Assembly: GCF_030730865.1 (NCBI RefSeq)
Contig: NZ_JAVALZ010000001.1
Location: 1,054,001 to 1,118,000 of the forward strand
DNA: 64,000 nucleotides
Direction: 5' to 3'
DNA from: Uliginosibacterium sp. 31-16
GTDB lineage: Bacteria > Pseudomonadota > Gammaproteobacteria > Burkholderiales > Rhodocyclaceae
Below, one piece after another: positions 8,497 to 16,772 of this stretch; positions within the stretch are counted from its first letter, which is position 1, and each line of letters begins with the position of its first letter. The notes beneath the pieces are model-generated. The model had not been told where the DNA came from. It did not search any database and saw only the letters and a program-made list of their open reading frames with translations. A program made the translations under genes and the position numbers.

Positions 8497-9660
8497 TCAG
8501 TTGGTGCTGCTGCGAGTGTCGATGGTGGCGTGCATGGAGAGGCCGACCTGCAACGGGTGAGCGGCCAGATCGGTCGGGTCGAGCTGAATACGTACCGGCA
8601 GGCGTTGCACCACCTTGATCCAGTTGCCGCTGGCGTTCTGCGCCGGGATCGCGGCGAAGGCTGCGCCGGTGCCGCCGGAGAAGCCGGCCACGGTGCCGTG
8701 GTAAGTCACCTTGTCGCCGTAGATGTCGGCGCGCAGCTCGACCTTCTGGCCGACGCGCACGTCCTGCAGCTGGACTTCCTTGTAGTTCGCATCGACGTGC
8801 ATGCGCTCGACCGGCACCACCGAGAGGAGGCTGGCACCGGCCTGCACACGCTGGCCCACCTGCACCGCGCGGCGTGCCACCACGCCATCCACCGGCGCGC
8901 GCACCACGGTGCGCTGCAGGTCGACCAGAGCCTGATCGCGGCGGGCGCGAGCGAGAGCCACTTCGGGGTTGGTGTCGAGCGTGCTGTCGTCGATCAGCAC
9001 CGAATTCGCTTCACGCGAGCCGACGGCGGCGGCGCGGTTGGCGCGGGCCTGAGCGGCACCGGCCTTGGCAGCCGCCAGCGCCGCCTGAGCCGCATCAAAG
9101 CTGTTGCGGGCACGGCTCAGCTCTTCGCCGGAAACCGAGCCGGAGCCGGCCAGCGCTTCGCGGCGCTGCAGATCGATGCCGGCGCGTTCGAAATCGGATT
9201 CGGCCGAAGCGAGCTGGGCGGCAGCACGCTGTTCGTCGGCCGCCCGCGCCGCGATCTGAGCCGAGAGGCCGCTATCGGTGGCCTGGTAGCCGCGCACCTT
9301 GCGCACCGCGCGGCCATATTCGGCTTCGGCCTGAGCCAGCGCCAGGCGAGCATCGGTGTCGTCGATCACGATCAGCACATCACCGGCCTTCACGGCCTGG
9401 GTATCGCTGACCTTCACTTCGCGCACGGTGCCGCCGACGGCAGGCGTGACCTGAGCAATCTCGACGGCAGCATAGGCATTGTCGGTGCTGACGAAGTGCG
9501 AGGCGTAGAGGCCGTAGTAGAGGCTGTAGCCGACAGCGGCCAGTGCCACGACACTGCCGAGCGCGGTGAACAGGGTCTTGCGGCGCTGGCCGTTGCGGGT
9601 ATCAAGGGCGAGGTCTTCTTCGCTGACGGCGTGGATCTTGGCGGTGGAGGTCTGGGACAT
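8497..9660 (-). CDS. emrA: HlyD/EmrA-type membrane fusion protein
   Basis: Periplasmic adaptor of 387 residues. A membrane anchor lies near residues 32-50, preceded by the charged RNGQRRKT segment. The barrel-sandwich half-motif VKVSDTQAVKAGDVLIVIDD is followed by a long Ala/Gln/Arg-rich coiled-coil hairpin (about 108-215) and the second lipoyl half VRAPVDGVVARRAVQVGQRVQAG. It links the EmrB-like exporter to the outer-membrane channel. It lies 41 nt downstream of the NodT-like gene and 10 nt upstream of emrB. Confidence 0.92.
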   Translation of the reverse strand: MSQTSTAKIHAVSEEDLALDTRNGQRRKTLFTALGSVVALAAVGYSLYYGLYASHFVSTDNAYAAVEIAQVTPAVGGTVREVKVSDTQAVKAGDVLIVIDDTDARLALAQAEAEYGRAVRKVRGYQATDSGLSAQIAARAADEQRAAAQLASAESDFERAGIDLQRREALAGSGSVSGEELSRARNSFDAAQAALAAAKAGAAQARANRAAAVGSREANSVLIDDSTLDTNPEVALARARRDQALVDLQRTVVRAPVDGVVARRAVQVGQRVQAGASLLSVVPVERMHVDANYKEVQLQDVRVGQKVELRADIYGDKVTYHGTVAGFSGGTGAAFAAIPAQNASGNWIKVVQRLPVRIQLDPTDLAAHPLQVGLSMHATIDTRSSTN

Positions 9661-9701
9661 GATGGTTTTCCTTGAATTCGGGTCGGGGGAGAGGATCGGG
9701 T

Positions 9702-11153
9702 TCAGTTGTGCTGGTAGCCGCCGCCAAGGGCACGCACCAAGGCCACGTCGAGGCTGAAGGCGCGGGACTGCAGATCGGTCAGGCCGCGCAAATTGGTGAG
9801 CATCGCGTCTTCGGCTGTCAGTACATCGAGGTAGTTCGAGAGGCCGCCGTCATAGCGGTTGCGGGCGATCTGCCAGGCCTGTTTGGCAGCACCGAAGGCG
9901 GCTTCGCCACGCTCCAGACGCGGCGCCAGAGCGCGCTGGCTCACCGCCGCATCGGCAACTTCGCGCAGCGCCTGGGTCACGGTGCTGTCGTAGTTCGCCA
10001 CGGCTTCTTCGTAGTCGGCACGGCGGCTTCTGTACTGCGCTTGCAGGCGGCCGCTGTCGAAGATCGGCAGGGAGATCGCCGGACCGACCGAACCGATGTC
10101 CGAGCCAGACTTGAAGAGCTTGTCCAGCCCCAGGGACTGAACGCCGATGAAGGCGGAGAGATTCACGTTCGGATAGAACTCGGCCTTGGCCGAATCGATG
10201 CGCTTGGCCGCGGCTTCAGCGCGCAGACGGGCAGCAATCACATCCGGGCGACGCCCCAGCAATTCCAGCGCGAGCTGATCCGGCAGGCCCGGTGCGTTGT
10301 CGAGACGGATTGTCGGGCGGACGATGGCGAGGCCGCGATCCGGCCCGGCGCCAAGCAACGCGGCGAGGTAATTGCGCTGCAGGGCGATGCTCTCGTCAGC
10401 GGCCAGCAGGTCGCCTTCAGCCGCGGCCTGGCGCGCTTCGGCGCCACGCACGCTGCCCAGCGTTTCGAGACCGTTGGTGTGGCGTTCCTGGAACAGCTGG
10501 GCGGTCTTGCTGCGCACTTCCAGCGCGGCGGCGGCGGTGTCGCGGGCGGCGTGCAGGCGAGCCAGTTCGGCGTAGCCGCTGGCAATCGAGCTCGACAACA
10601 GCAAGGCGGCCTGAGCGGCATCCGCGGCGGCGGCTTCGCGCTCGGAGGTGGCAGCGGCCAGGGCGCTGCGGTTCTTGCCCCAGAAGTCCAGCTCCCAGCT
10701 GAAATCCAGACTGATCCGGCCATAGTCGTTCCAGCCCTGCGGCGACATGCTCTTGGGCGTGAGGTAGTTGTAACTCTGCTTGGCCTCGGACGCCGAGGCA
10801 TTCGCCGTGAGTTGTGGCCCGTTAGTGGCCTGGCGAGTCTGCACACCCGCATCGGCGCGCTGCAGACGGGCAGCAGCAACACGCAAGCTGGGGGCACCGG
10901 CGAGCGCGTCACCGATCAGACGATCAAGCTGGGCGTCGGCATAGCCATTCCACCAGCGTTCCTGTGGCCAAGCCTGGGAGGGACCGTTCAGACTTTGCTC
11001 TGCAGACCAGTCACTGGACGGCTTGAGCGCACTGAACGGGTCTGTTTGCGGGATCTGGGCACAGGCCGCGAGGCCCATCAGGCTGGCCAGCGCCAGCAGC
11101 GCGAGCGGGCGTGAAACGCGTGCTGCAGCGGGGGAGTTGGGGAGTGAGGGCAC
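9702..11153 (-). CDS. NodT/TolC-family outer membrane efflux lipoprotein
   Basis: Outer-membrane channel of 483 residues, first gene of the efflux operon. A signal peptide ends in a lipobox (LMGLAAC near residues 23-29), and the body contains the two long repeats of OEP families (FSWELDFWGKNRSALAAA; ISLPIFDSGRLQAQYRSRRADYEEAV). I set the start at GTG 11153 because AAGGAAG lies a few bases upstream. The longer frame to 11216 would translate through the palindromic operator and promoter, which is unlikely. Confidence 0.88.
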   Translation of the reverse strand: MPSLPNSPAAARVSRPLALLALASLMGLAACAQIPQTDPFSALKPSSDWSAEQSLNGPSQAWPQERWWNGYADAQLDRLIGDALAGAPSLRVAAARLQRADAGVQTRQATNGPQLTANASASEAKQSYNYLTPKSMSPQGWNDYGRISLDFSWELDFWGKNRSALAAATSEREAAAADAAQAALLLSSSIASGYAELARLHAARDTAAAALEVRSKTAQLFQERHTNGLETLGSVRGAEARQAAAEGDLLAADESIALQRNYLAALLGAGPDRGLAIVRPTIRLDNAPGLPDQLALELLGRRPDVIAARLRAEAAAKRIDSAKAEFYPNVNLSAFIGVQSLGLDKLFKSGSDIGSVGPAISLPIFDSGRLQAQYRSRRADYEEAVANYDSTVTQALREVADAAVSQRALAPRLERGEAAFGAAKQAWQIARNRYDGGLSNYLDVLTAEDAMLTNLRGLTDLQSRAFSLDVALVRALGGGYQHN

Positions 11154-11173
11154 GACGACTTCCTTATTAACTG

Positions 11174-11190
11174 TACTGTACGGTACAGTA
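11174..11190. promoter_or_regulatory. TetR-type operator for the efflux operon
   Basis: Perfect palindrome TACTGTAC-G-GTACAGTA. It lies between the efflux operon and the divergent tetR gene, abutting and overlapping the operon's -10 element. A partial copy, ACTGTACGG, recurs at 11222-11230. A position over the start site fits repression by the neighbouring TetR protein. Confidence 0.8.
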
Positions 11191-11216
11191 TTAAGTTGAC
11201 ACCCCCGGCTTGTCAA
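11188..11216 (-). promoter_or_regulatory. Efflux operon promoter
   Basis: On the minus strand TTGACA (11211-11216) is followed after 17 nt by TAATAC (11188-11193), a near-consensus sigma70 pair. The -10 and expected start site overlap the palindromic operator, so bound repressor should block it. Confidence 0.72.
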
Positions 11217-11253
11217 GCAAAACTGTACGGGTTAGTTCAGAAAAGGTTCAGCC

Positions 11254-11865
11254 ATGCGGATCAAGTGCGAAGCACGTCGCCAGAACATCGTGGAAGTCGC
11301 CGGCGAAGTCTTTCAGGAATTCGGTTTCGAAGCCGCCTCAATGTCCGAAATTGCAGCGCGGGTGGGCGGCTCCAAGGCCACGCTGTACAGCTACTTCAGC
11401 TCCAAGGAGGAGTTGTTCGTGGCCGTTGTGCGCCAGTTCGCCGAGGCACACATGCGCGAGATATTCGCCCTGCTCGATGCCGAAGCCGATCTGGCCGACA
11501 CGCTGCAGAACTTCGGTGAGCGCTTCCTGACCCGGATCAGCCAGCCAGACATGCTTTGCGCGCATCGCAACCTGTTCGCCGAGGCAGGCAAGAGCAGCGT
11601 GGGCAGCCTGTTTTACGAACGCGGGCCACTCGAAGGCCTGCAGGTGCTGGCCGAGTTCATGCAGCAGGCAATGACACTGGGCAAGCTGCGGCCTGAAGAC
11701 AAGATGATCGCGGCCCACCACTTCCTCGGCCTGCTCAAGGCAGAAAGCCTGGAACGCCTGCTTCTGGGCGTGCAGGACTCGATTGAGGCAACCTGCATCG
11801 CGCCAATGGTGGCGCGGGCGGTGGACGTTTTCCTGCGCGCTTACGCCATTCCGAGCCCTGCCTGA
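11254..11865 (+). CDS. TetR-family repressor of the efflux operon
   Basis: Regulator of 203 residues. The N-terminal helix-turn-helix is a good TetR match: NIVEVAGEVFQEFGFEAASMSEIAARVGGSKATLYSYF, residues about 9-47, then SSKEELF. The C-terminal ligand-binding half is variable, as expected. It is divergent from the NodT-emrA-emrB operon with the palindromic operator between them, the usual layout for a local, probably self-controlling, repressor relieved by a pump substrate. A TTGACA at 11196-11201 could be its -35, but the -10 is weak. A short hairpin follows the gene. Confidence 0.88.
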   Translation: MRIKCEARRQNIVEVAGEVFQEFGFEAASMSEIAARVGGSKATLYSYFSSKEELFVAVVRQFAEAHMREIFALLDAEADLADTLQNFGERFLTRISQPDMLCAHRNLFAEAGKSSVGSLFYERGPLEGLQVLAEFMQQAMTLGKLRPEDKMIAAHHFLGLLKAESLERLLLGVQDSIEATCIAPMVARAVDVFLRAYAIPSPA

Positions 11866-11878
11866 AGAGCCGCTCCGC

Positions 11879-11902
11879 GCCTGCCTCACAGAGCAGGCAG
11901 GC
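11879..11902. terminator. Possible hairpin terminator after tetR
   Basis: GCCTGCCT / AGGCAGGC arms (8 bp) with an 8-nt loop, 14 nt after the tetR stop. There is no T-run, so it may instead be a fragment of the REP-like repeats. Confidence 0.3.
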
Positions 11903-12026
11903 CGGAGAACAAGGCGGGATGAGGTTCTGCGGGCAGATGCCTGAATATGCGCATCCAGCCCGTGCATATAACCGCCGGCTTGGCGGACAATGGAGGCTGT
12001 TTCGCCATGTTGAACAGGGCTGCCAG

Positions 12027-13265
12027 ATGAACACAAAAGGTTTCACCACTTCCATCCTCCACAGCGACCGCGCCGGTGGCATCGAGCATGGCTCGCTGCA
12101 CAAGCCGGTGCATTTCTCCACCACCTTTGAGCACGCCAGTTCGGCCGACATTGCCGCGGTGTTCCAGGGCAAGCAGGCGGGCTACACCTACGCGCGCCAG
12201 ATCAATCCGACCGTGGTGGCGCTGGAGAAGAAGCTCAACCTGATGGAAGACGGGCTGGCCACCTGCTGTTTCGCCAGCGGCATGGCCGCCATCAGCGCCA
12301 CCTTCCTGTCCTTGCTGAAAGCCGGCGACCATCTGGTGTCCAGCGCCTTCCTGTTCGGCAACACCAACAGCGTGTTCCAGACCTTCCAGAACTTCGGCAT
12401 CGAGGTCACTTTCGTCGACGCCACCGACGCGGCGAACGTGGCTGCCGCGCTGCGTCCGAACACCCGCGCGGTGTTTGTCGAAACCATCGCCAACCCGTGT
12501 ACACAGGTGGCCGATCTGGCCGCCATCGGCACGCTGTGCGCCGCGCGCGGCCTGCTCTACGTGGTCGACAACACCCTGACCGGGCCGTGGAGTTTCCGCC
12601 CCAAGGCAGTTGGCGCCGGGCTGGTGATCAACTCGCTGTCCAAGCACATCGGTGGCCACGCCAACGCGCTGGGCGGCTCGGTCACCGAAGTCGGCAATTT
12701 CGACTGGAGCACGTTCCCGAACATCATCGAAGCCTACAAGACCGGCAACCCGCAGAACTGGGGCCTGGTGCAGATCCGCAAGAAAGGCCTGCGCGACCAG
12801 GGGGCCTGCCTCTCGCCGGAAGCCGCGCATCACATCAGCATCGGCTCCGAGACGCTGGTGCTGCGCCAGCGGGCCGTCTCCAGCAACGCCCAGCAGCTCG
12901 CCGAGTGGTTCGCCGCACGCCCCGAAATCAGCCGTGTTTACTTCCCCGGCCTGCCCGGCCACCCGCAGTACGAACGCACGCGGAGCCTGTTCCGCCATGC
13001 CGGTTCGCTGATGAGCATCGAGCTCAAGCCCGCGTACGACGTGTTCCGCTTCCTTGATGCACTGGAACTCACCATCCTCACCACCAACCTCGGCGACAAC
13101 CGCACCCTGGCGATCCCGGTGGCGCACACCATCTACGCCGAGATGGGCGCGGCCCGCCGCGCCGAGATGGGCATTGCTGACGGCACGGTGCGCCTGTCGA
13201 TTGGCATCGAGGACATCGAGGATCTGATCGCGGATTTCGCACAGGCGCTGGACAAGGCACGCTGA
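12027..13265 (+). CDS. Cys/Met-metabolism PLP enzyme (cystathionine gamma-synthase family)
   Basis: PLP-dependent enzyme of 412 residues in the cystathionine gamma-synthase / O-acetylhomoserine sulfhydrylase / gamma-lyase superfamily. YTYARQINPTVVALEKKL binds the cofactor phosphate from the neighbouring subunit. FASGMAAISA and VDNTL are standard, and SLSKHIGGHANALGG holds the Schiff-base lysine. It acts on homoserine- or cysteine-derived thiols, but synthase, sulfhydrylase or lyase activity cannot be told apart from sequence. ATG 12027 fits the family N-terminus. The 161 nt upstream carry no riboswitch I can recognise. Confidence 0.85.
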   Translation: MNTKGFTTSILHSDRAGGIEHGSLHKPVHFSTTFEHASSADIAAVFQGKQAGYTYARQINPTVVALEKKLNLMEDGLATCCFASGMAAISATFLSLLKAGDHLVSSAFLFGNTNSVFQTFQNFGIEVTFVDATDAANVAAALRPNTRAVFVETIANPCTQVADLAAIGTLCAARGLLYVVDNTLTGPWSFRPKAVGAGLVINSLSKHIGGHANALGGSVTEVGNFDWSTFPNIIEAYKTGNPQNWGLVQIRKKGLRDQGACLSPEAAHHISIGSETLVLRQRAVSSNAQQLAEWFAARPEISRVYFPGLPGHPQYERTRSLFRHAGSLMSIELKPAYDVFRFLDALELTILTTNLGDNRTLAIPVAHTIYAEMGAARRAEMGIADGTVRLSIGIEDIEDLIADFAQALDKAR

Positions 13266-13286
13266 GCGCAACCCGGCAACCACAAC

Positions 13287-13313
13287 AATCCCGCCCATGA
13301 GGCGGGATTTTCA
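13287..13313. terminator. Bidirectional terminator
   Basis: AATCCCGCC-CATGA-GGCGGGATTTTCATTT lies between the convergent PLP-enzyme and metal-repressor genes. The stem is 9 bp with a T-run on the plus side and A/T bases on the other. Confidence 0.8.
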
Positions 13314-13315
13314 TT

Positions 13316-13591
13316 TCAGCGCAGGTAAGAGCGCAGCGCCGTCAGCACTTCGGCCACGTCCTCCTCGCGCTCGGCCGGGCTTGCCTCCGGGTTACCCAGA
13401 TGCTCGCGGATGTGGCCTTCGAGCACCTGATTCATCAGCCCGGCCACCGCGCCACGCACGGCGGCGATCTGCTGCAGCACGGCCGCGCAGTCGCCCCCTT
13501 CGTCAAGAGTCGTCTCCAGCGAACGCAGCTGCCCCTGAATGCGGCGCACGCGGGTCAGCAGCGGTTTGCGATCGCGAATGGTGTGAGCCAT
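13316..13591 (-). CDS. dmeR: RcnR/CsoR-family metal-sensing repressor (DmeR-like)
   Basis: All-helical DUF156 regulator of 91 residues. The family signature is clear: RKPLLTRVRRIQGQLRSLETTL, then CAAVLQQIAAVRGAVAGLMNQVLEGHIREHL. His3, Cys35 and the two histidines near residues 60-64 correspond to the metal-binding positions of Co/Ni sensors of the RcnR branch. It is divergent from a CDF exporter, and the gap holds an RcnR-type operator. The expected behaviour is repression released by Co(II) or Ni(II). ATG 13591 is preceded by GGAG. Cu- or formaldehyde-sensing relatives exist, but the partner gene favours Co/Ni. Confidence 0.85.
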   Translation of the reverse strand: MAHTIRDRKPLLTRVRRIQGQLRSLETTLDEGGDCAAVLQQIAAVRGAVAGLMNQVLEGHIREHLGNPEASPAEREEDVAEVLTALRSYLR

Positions 13592-13615
13592 GGCTTGTCT
13601 CCGGCTTCATGTTTA

Positions 13616-13630
13616 TACTGGGGGGGAGTA
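13616..13630. promoter_or_regulatory. RcnR-type operator (TACT-G7-AGTA)
   Basis: TACT, seven G, AGTA: this equals the TACT-G6-N-AGTA recognition site known for E. coli RcnR with N = G. It lies between the divergent repressor and exporter genes and overlaps TATACT -10-like hexamers on both strands (13614-13619 plus, 13627-13632 minus). Confidence 0.85.
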
Positions 13631-13652
13631 TATACACCAGCACGAGTCAAGC

Positions 13653-14582
13653 ATGCAATCCACATTCGAACACCACTGCAGCGCCGCCGGCCGTTTCGAC
13701 GCAGGCAACCCGCTGGCTGAACACAAGACGCGCTGGGCGGTGATCCTCACTGCACTGATGATGGTCGCCGAAATCACCGGTGGCTGGCTGTTCAACTCGA
13801 TGGCCTTGCTGGCTGACGGCTGGCACATGAGTTCGCATGCCCTGGCGCTGGGCCTGTCACTGCTGGCGTATGCGCTGGCACGGCGCTTTGCGCAGGACGC
13901 ACGCTTCTCCTTCGGGGCATGGAAATTCGAGGTGCTGGGCGGCTACACCAGTGCGCTGTGCCTGATCGGCGTAGCCGGAGTGATGGCCTGGGAATCGGTG
14001 GCACGCCTGCTCGCGCCACAGGCCATCCACTACGATGAAGCCATCCTGGTTGCCATCATCGGCTTGCTGGTGAATCTGGCCTGTGCCTGGCTGCTGCGCG
14101 ACGAACACCATCACCACGATCACGGCCATGCACACGACCACGATCATTCGCATCAACACCACGACCTGAATCTGCGCGCCGCCTACCTGCATGTGCTGGC
14201 CGATGCGGCAACCTCCGTCGCCGCCATCGTGGCGCTGTTCGGCGGCAAGCTGTGGGGTGCGGCCTGGCTTGATCCGGTGATGGGGATTGCCGGCTCGCTG
14301 CTGGTAGGCAGCTGGGCCATCGGCCTGCTGCGCCAGACCGGCCGGGTGCTGCTGGACGCGGAAATGGACGCGCCGGTGGTCGCCGAAATCCGCGAAGTGA
14401 TCGCGGCCAGCCCAATCCCTGCGACGATCCGTGACCTGCACGTGTGGCGCATCGGCAAGGGTAGTTATGCCTGCGTGCTGAGTCTGGTCACAAACGAAGC
14501 CGCCAGCCCGGATTATTTCCGCACCCAGCTGCAGATCCACGAGGAACTGGTGCACATCACGGTTGAAGTGCAAGTGAGCTGA
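13653..14582 (+). CDS. dmeF: CDF-family Co/Ni exporter (DmeF-like)
   Basis: Inner-membrane cation diffusion facilitator of 309 residues. Six hydrophobic segments are seen. LLADGWHMSSHALALGLSLLAY carries the HxxxD-like metal site of TM2, and TM5 has HVLADAATSV. A histidine/aspartate-rich loop (HHHHDHGHAHDHDHSHQHH, about residues 151-169) separates the halves, as in DmeF. It exports divalent metal, probably cobalt and nickel, against protons. The start ATG 13653 lacks a strong ribosome site. A transporter gene follows 4 nt after its stop, so the two are likely one transcript. Confidence 0.9.
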   Translation: MQSTFEHHCSAAGRFDAGNPLAEHKTRWAVILTALMMVAEITGGWLFNSMALLADGWHMSSHALALGLSLLAYALARRFAQDARFSFGAWKFEVLGGYTSALCLIGVAGVMAWESVARLLAPQAIHYDEAILVAIIGLLVNLACAWLLRDEHHHHDHGHAHDHDHSHQHHDLNLRAAYLHVLADAATSVAAIVALFGGKLWGAAWLDPVMGIAGSLLVGSWAIGLLRQTGRVLLDAEMDAPVVAEIREVIAASPIPATIRDLHVWRIGKGSYACVLSLVTNEAASPDYFRTQLQIHEELVHITVEVQVS

Positions 14583-14586
14583 GGAG

Positions 14587-15573
14587 ATGTTTGCAACCCT
14601 GAAGCGTTATGGCCTTGATGGTTTCATCCTCGCCCTGCTGGCTGCCGTGGCGCTCGCCAGCCTGTGGCCGGATCTGCTGCGCAGCGGCGGGCTGATCCAT
14701 ATTGATGTGTTCACCACCTACGGGGTGGCCATCGTCTTCCTGCTCTACGGCCTGACCCTGTCGCCGGCGAAGATGCGTCAGGGCATCCTCAACTGGCGCC
14801 TGCACGTCGTGGTGCAGCTGGCGACTTTCCTGCTCTTCCCGCTGGTCGGCATCGCCTTTCACTGGCTGGGCGGCGCCCATCTTGATCCGGCGCTGGCGCT
14901 GGGCGTGTTCTACCTGTGCGCCCTGCCTTCAACGGTATCGTCCTCAGTCGCAATGACCTCGATTGCCCATGGCAACGTGCCCGGCGCGATCTTCAACGCC
15001 AGCCTGTCGAGCCTGATCGGCGTGTTCATCACGCCGCTGTGGGTGAATGCCTTCCTGCACACGCAAGGCGTCAATCTGCCGCTTGGACCGGTGATCCTCA
15101 AGATCGTACTGCTGGTGTTGCTGCCCATCGTGATCGGCCAGATCCTGCGCCCCTTCGTGTTGCGCTGGATCGAGGCGCACCTCACCGCCGCCAGGCTGCT
15201 CGACCGTGCCACCATCCTCGCCATCGTCGCCAATTCTTTCGCCGACTCGGTCGCCGAAGGCGTGTGGGCAGCGCACGGACTCAGCACTTTGCTACTGATC
15301 GCAGTTATCTCCGTGCTGCTGTTCTGGGTAATGTTCGCGCTGATGAGCGGGCTCGCCCGCGTGCTGGGTTTTTCGCGTGAAGATCGCATCACGGCGCTGT
15401 TCTGCGGCTCGAAGAAATCGCTGGCCAGCGGGGTGCCGATGGCACGCATCATGTTTGGTACGAATCCGGCACTGGGCCTGATCATCGCGCCGATCATGAT
15501 CTTTCACCTGCTGCAGCTGGTGATGGTCAGCGTGATTGCCCGACGCTTCGCGAAGAGCCACGCCACGCCTTGA
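14587..15573 (+). CDS. YfeH/SBF-like bile acid:sodium symporter family protein
   Basis: Inner-membrane protein of 328 residues with about ten hydrophobic segments. LWPDLLRSGGLIHIDVFTTYGVAIVFLLYGLTLSP and the CALPSTVSSSVAMTSIAHGN segment are typical of the YfeH/Rch1 branch of the bile-acid symporter superfamily. The GSKKSLASGVPMARIMFG segment is the second conserved crossover region. The natural substrate is unknown. It starts 4 nt after dmeF, so it may share the metal-responsive promoter; a link to metal stress is inference from position only. Confidence 0.82.
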   Translation: MFATLKRYGLDGFILALLAAVALASLWPDLLRSGGLIHIDVFTTYGVAIVFLLYGLTLSPAKMRQGILNWRLHVVVQLATFLLFPLVGIAFHWLGGAHLDPALALGVFYLCALPSTVSSSVAMTSIAHGNVPGAIFNASLSSLIGVFITPLWVNAFLHTQGVNLPLGPVILKIVLLVLLPIVIGQILRPFVLRWIEAHLTAARLLDRATILAIVANSFADSVAEGVWAAHGLSTLLLIAVISVLLFWVMFALMSGLARVLGFSREDRITALFCGSKKSLASGVPMARIMFGTNPALGLIIAPIMIFHLLQLVMVSVIARRFAKSHATP

Positions 15574-15615
15574 TCTGGCGGCAGACTGCCGGAAGAAGGC
15601 CGCCCGGCGCGGCTC

Positions 15616-16599
15616 TCAGCGCTGCCGCCGCAGGCGGCGCGGCCAACGTAACCAATGCCAGCCCAGACCGCGGCCGCTGGCCAGACGCACGATCAGGCGC
15701 AGACCGAACCAGCCGGCAATCGTCATGCCGATCACGAGCAGGCCATAGGACACCCGCCAGTCCAGCCCGGCCGTCCATGCGCTGAATTCGGACATGCCGC
15801 CGATGCTGGCCACCAGATTCAGCGGCAGGAAGATCACGCTGATCAAGGTCAGGTTCTTGAGCAGCGTATTGACGTTGTTGTTGATGATTGCGCCGCGCGC
15901 ATCCATCAGGCCGGACAGCACGCTGCTGTAAATGGCTGCCTGGCGGGCGCATTGCTGCATGTCGAGCACGATGTCGTGCAGCGCATCGGTCTGCACCGGA
16001 TTGAGCTCCAGCCGGTGGGTGGAGGCGCGCAGCTTGGTCAGCACGGCCACATTGGCCTCGATGCCATCGACGTAGTAGATCAGGGACTCGGACAGCGCCA
16101 GCATCTGCAGGTAGTAGCGATTTTCCATCGACACGCTGATCTTGCTGCCCAGCTCGGCATTGATCTGCTTGATGACTTTCAGGTGGCCCAAGTAGTGGTG
16201 CACGGTGTGCAGCAGCAGCTTGAGCAGCAGATCATTCAGGGTGTGCACGCCGCGAAAGTCGCGCTCGCCGAAATCCGGCTCGCTGTCGGCGGTGACCAGC
16301 ACCACCGTATAGGGGCGGATGAACATGCCCATCGACGACACGTCAAAACGCAGCTGCGCTCCGATGGAAACATTCTTCGGCCGTTTCCAGATGATGTTGG
16401 CCGCCCCATGTTCGCCAAACTCCAGCCGCGGGATTTCCTCCGGGTCGAGTGCCGCGTCCAGATCGTAATCATCCAGATTCAGCGCATAGCGCAGCTCTTC
16501 ACGTTCCTCACGGGTCGGCGCGGAGTACACGCGGATCGGCGCCGAATCGTCGTCGACGCGGTGAACTTCCCCCTGGCGGAAACCGTAGTTGATTTTCAA
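15616..16599 (-). CDS. CorA-like cation transporter, atypical GMN motif
   Basis: Protein of 327 residues with a soluble alpha/beta and helical N-terminal domain and two C-terminal membrane segments, the CorA layout. The first membrane segment (LTLISVIFLPLNLVASIGGMSEF) ends in GGMSEF where CorA channels have YGMN, as in some CorA/ZntB relatives; ion preference is therefore uncertain. I set the start at TTG 16599 because AGGAG sits 6 nt upstream. The ATG at 16641 has no ribosome site and lies in a small hairpin. It converges on the SBF-like gene. Confidence 0.8.
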   Translation of the reverse strand: MKINYGFRQGEVHRVDDDSAPIRVYSAPTREEREELRYALNLDDYDLDAALDPEEIPRLEFGEHGAANIIWKRPKNVSIGAQLRFDVSSMGMFIRPYTVVLVTADSEPDFGERDFRGVHTLNDLLLKLLLHTVHHYLGHLKVIKQINAELGSKISVSMENRYYLQMLALSESLIYYVDGIEANVAVLTKLRASTHRLELNPVQTDALHDIVLDMQQCARQAAIYSSVLSGLMDARGAIINNNVNTLLKNLTLISVIFLPLNLVASIGGMSEFSAWTAGLDWRVSYGLLVIGMTIAGWFGLRLIVRLASGRGLGWHWLRWPRRLRRQR

Positions 16600-16772
16600 G
16601 CCGTGCTCCTGCGCTTCTGGTCCTGCCAGAAAGGCAGGCATTGCCCGATTCTAGCGTGTTGCCGGGGCGGGTGCCGCCTGATTCGGCCCAACCTCCGGGC
16701 ATTTCCCATGGCCAGGCTTTGCGCATCCGGCATAATCACTTCCTTCTCATCCCGTTCAGGCAGGAGCCGGCA

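Noticed and set aside
11866-12026. SAM or SAH riboswitch upstream of the PLP enzyme
   Set aside because: Position is suggestive, but I could not match the conserved core of any riboswitch class; only a short hairpin is visible.
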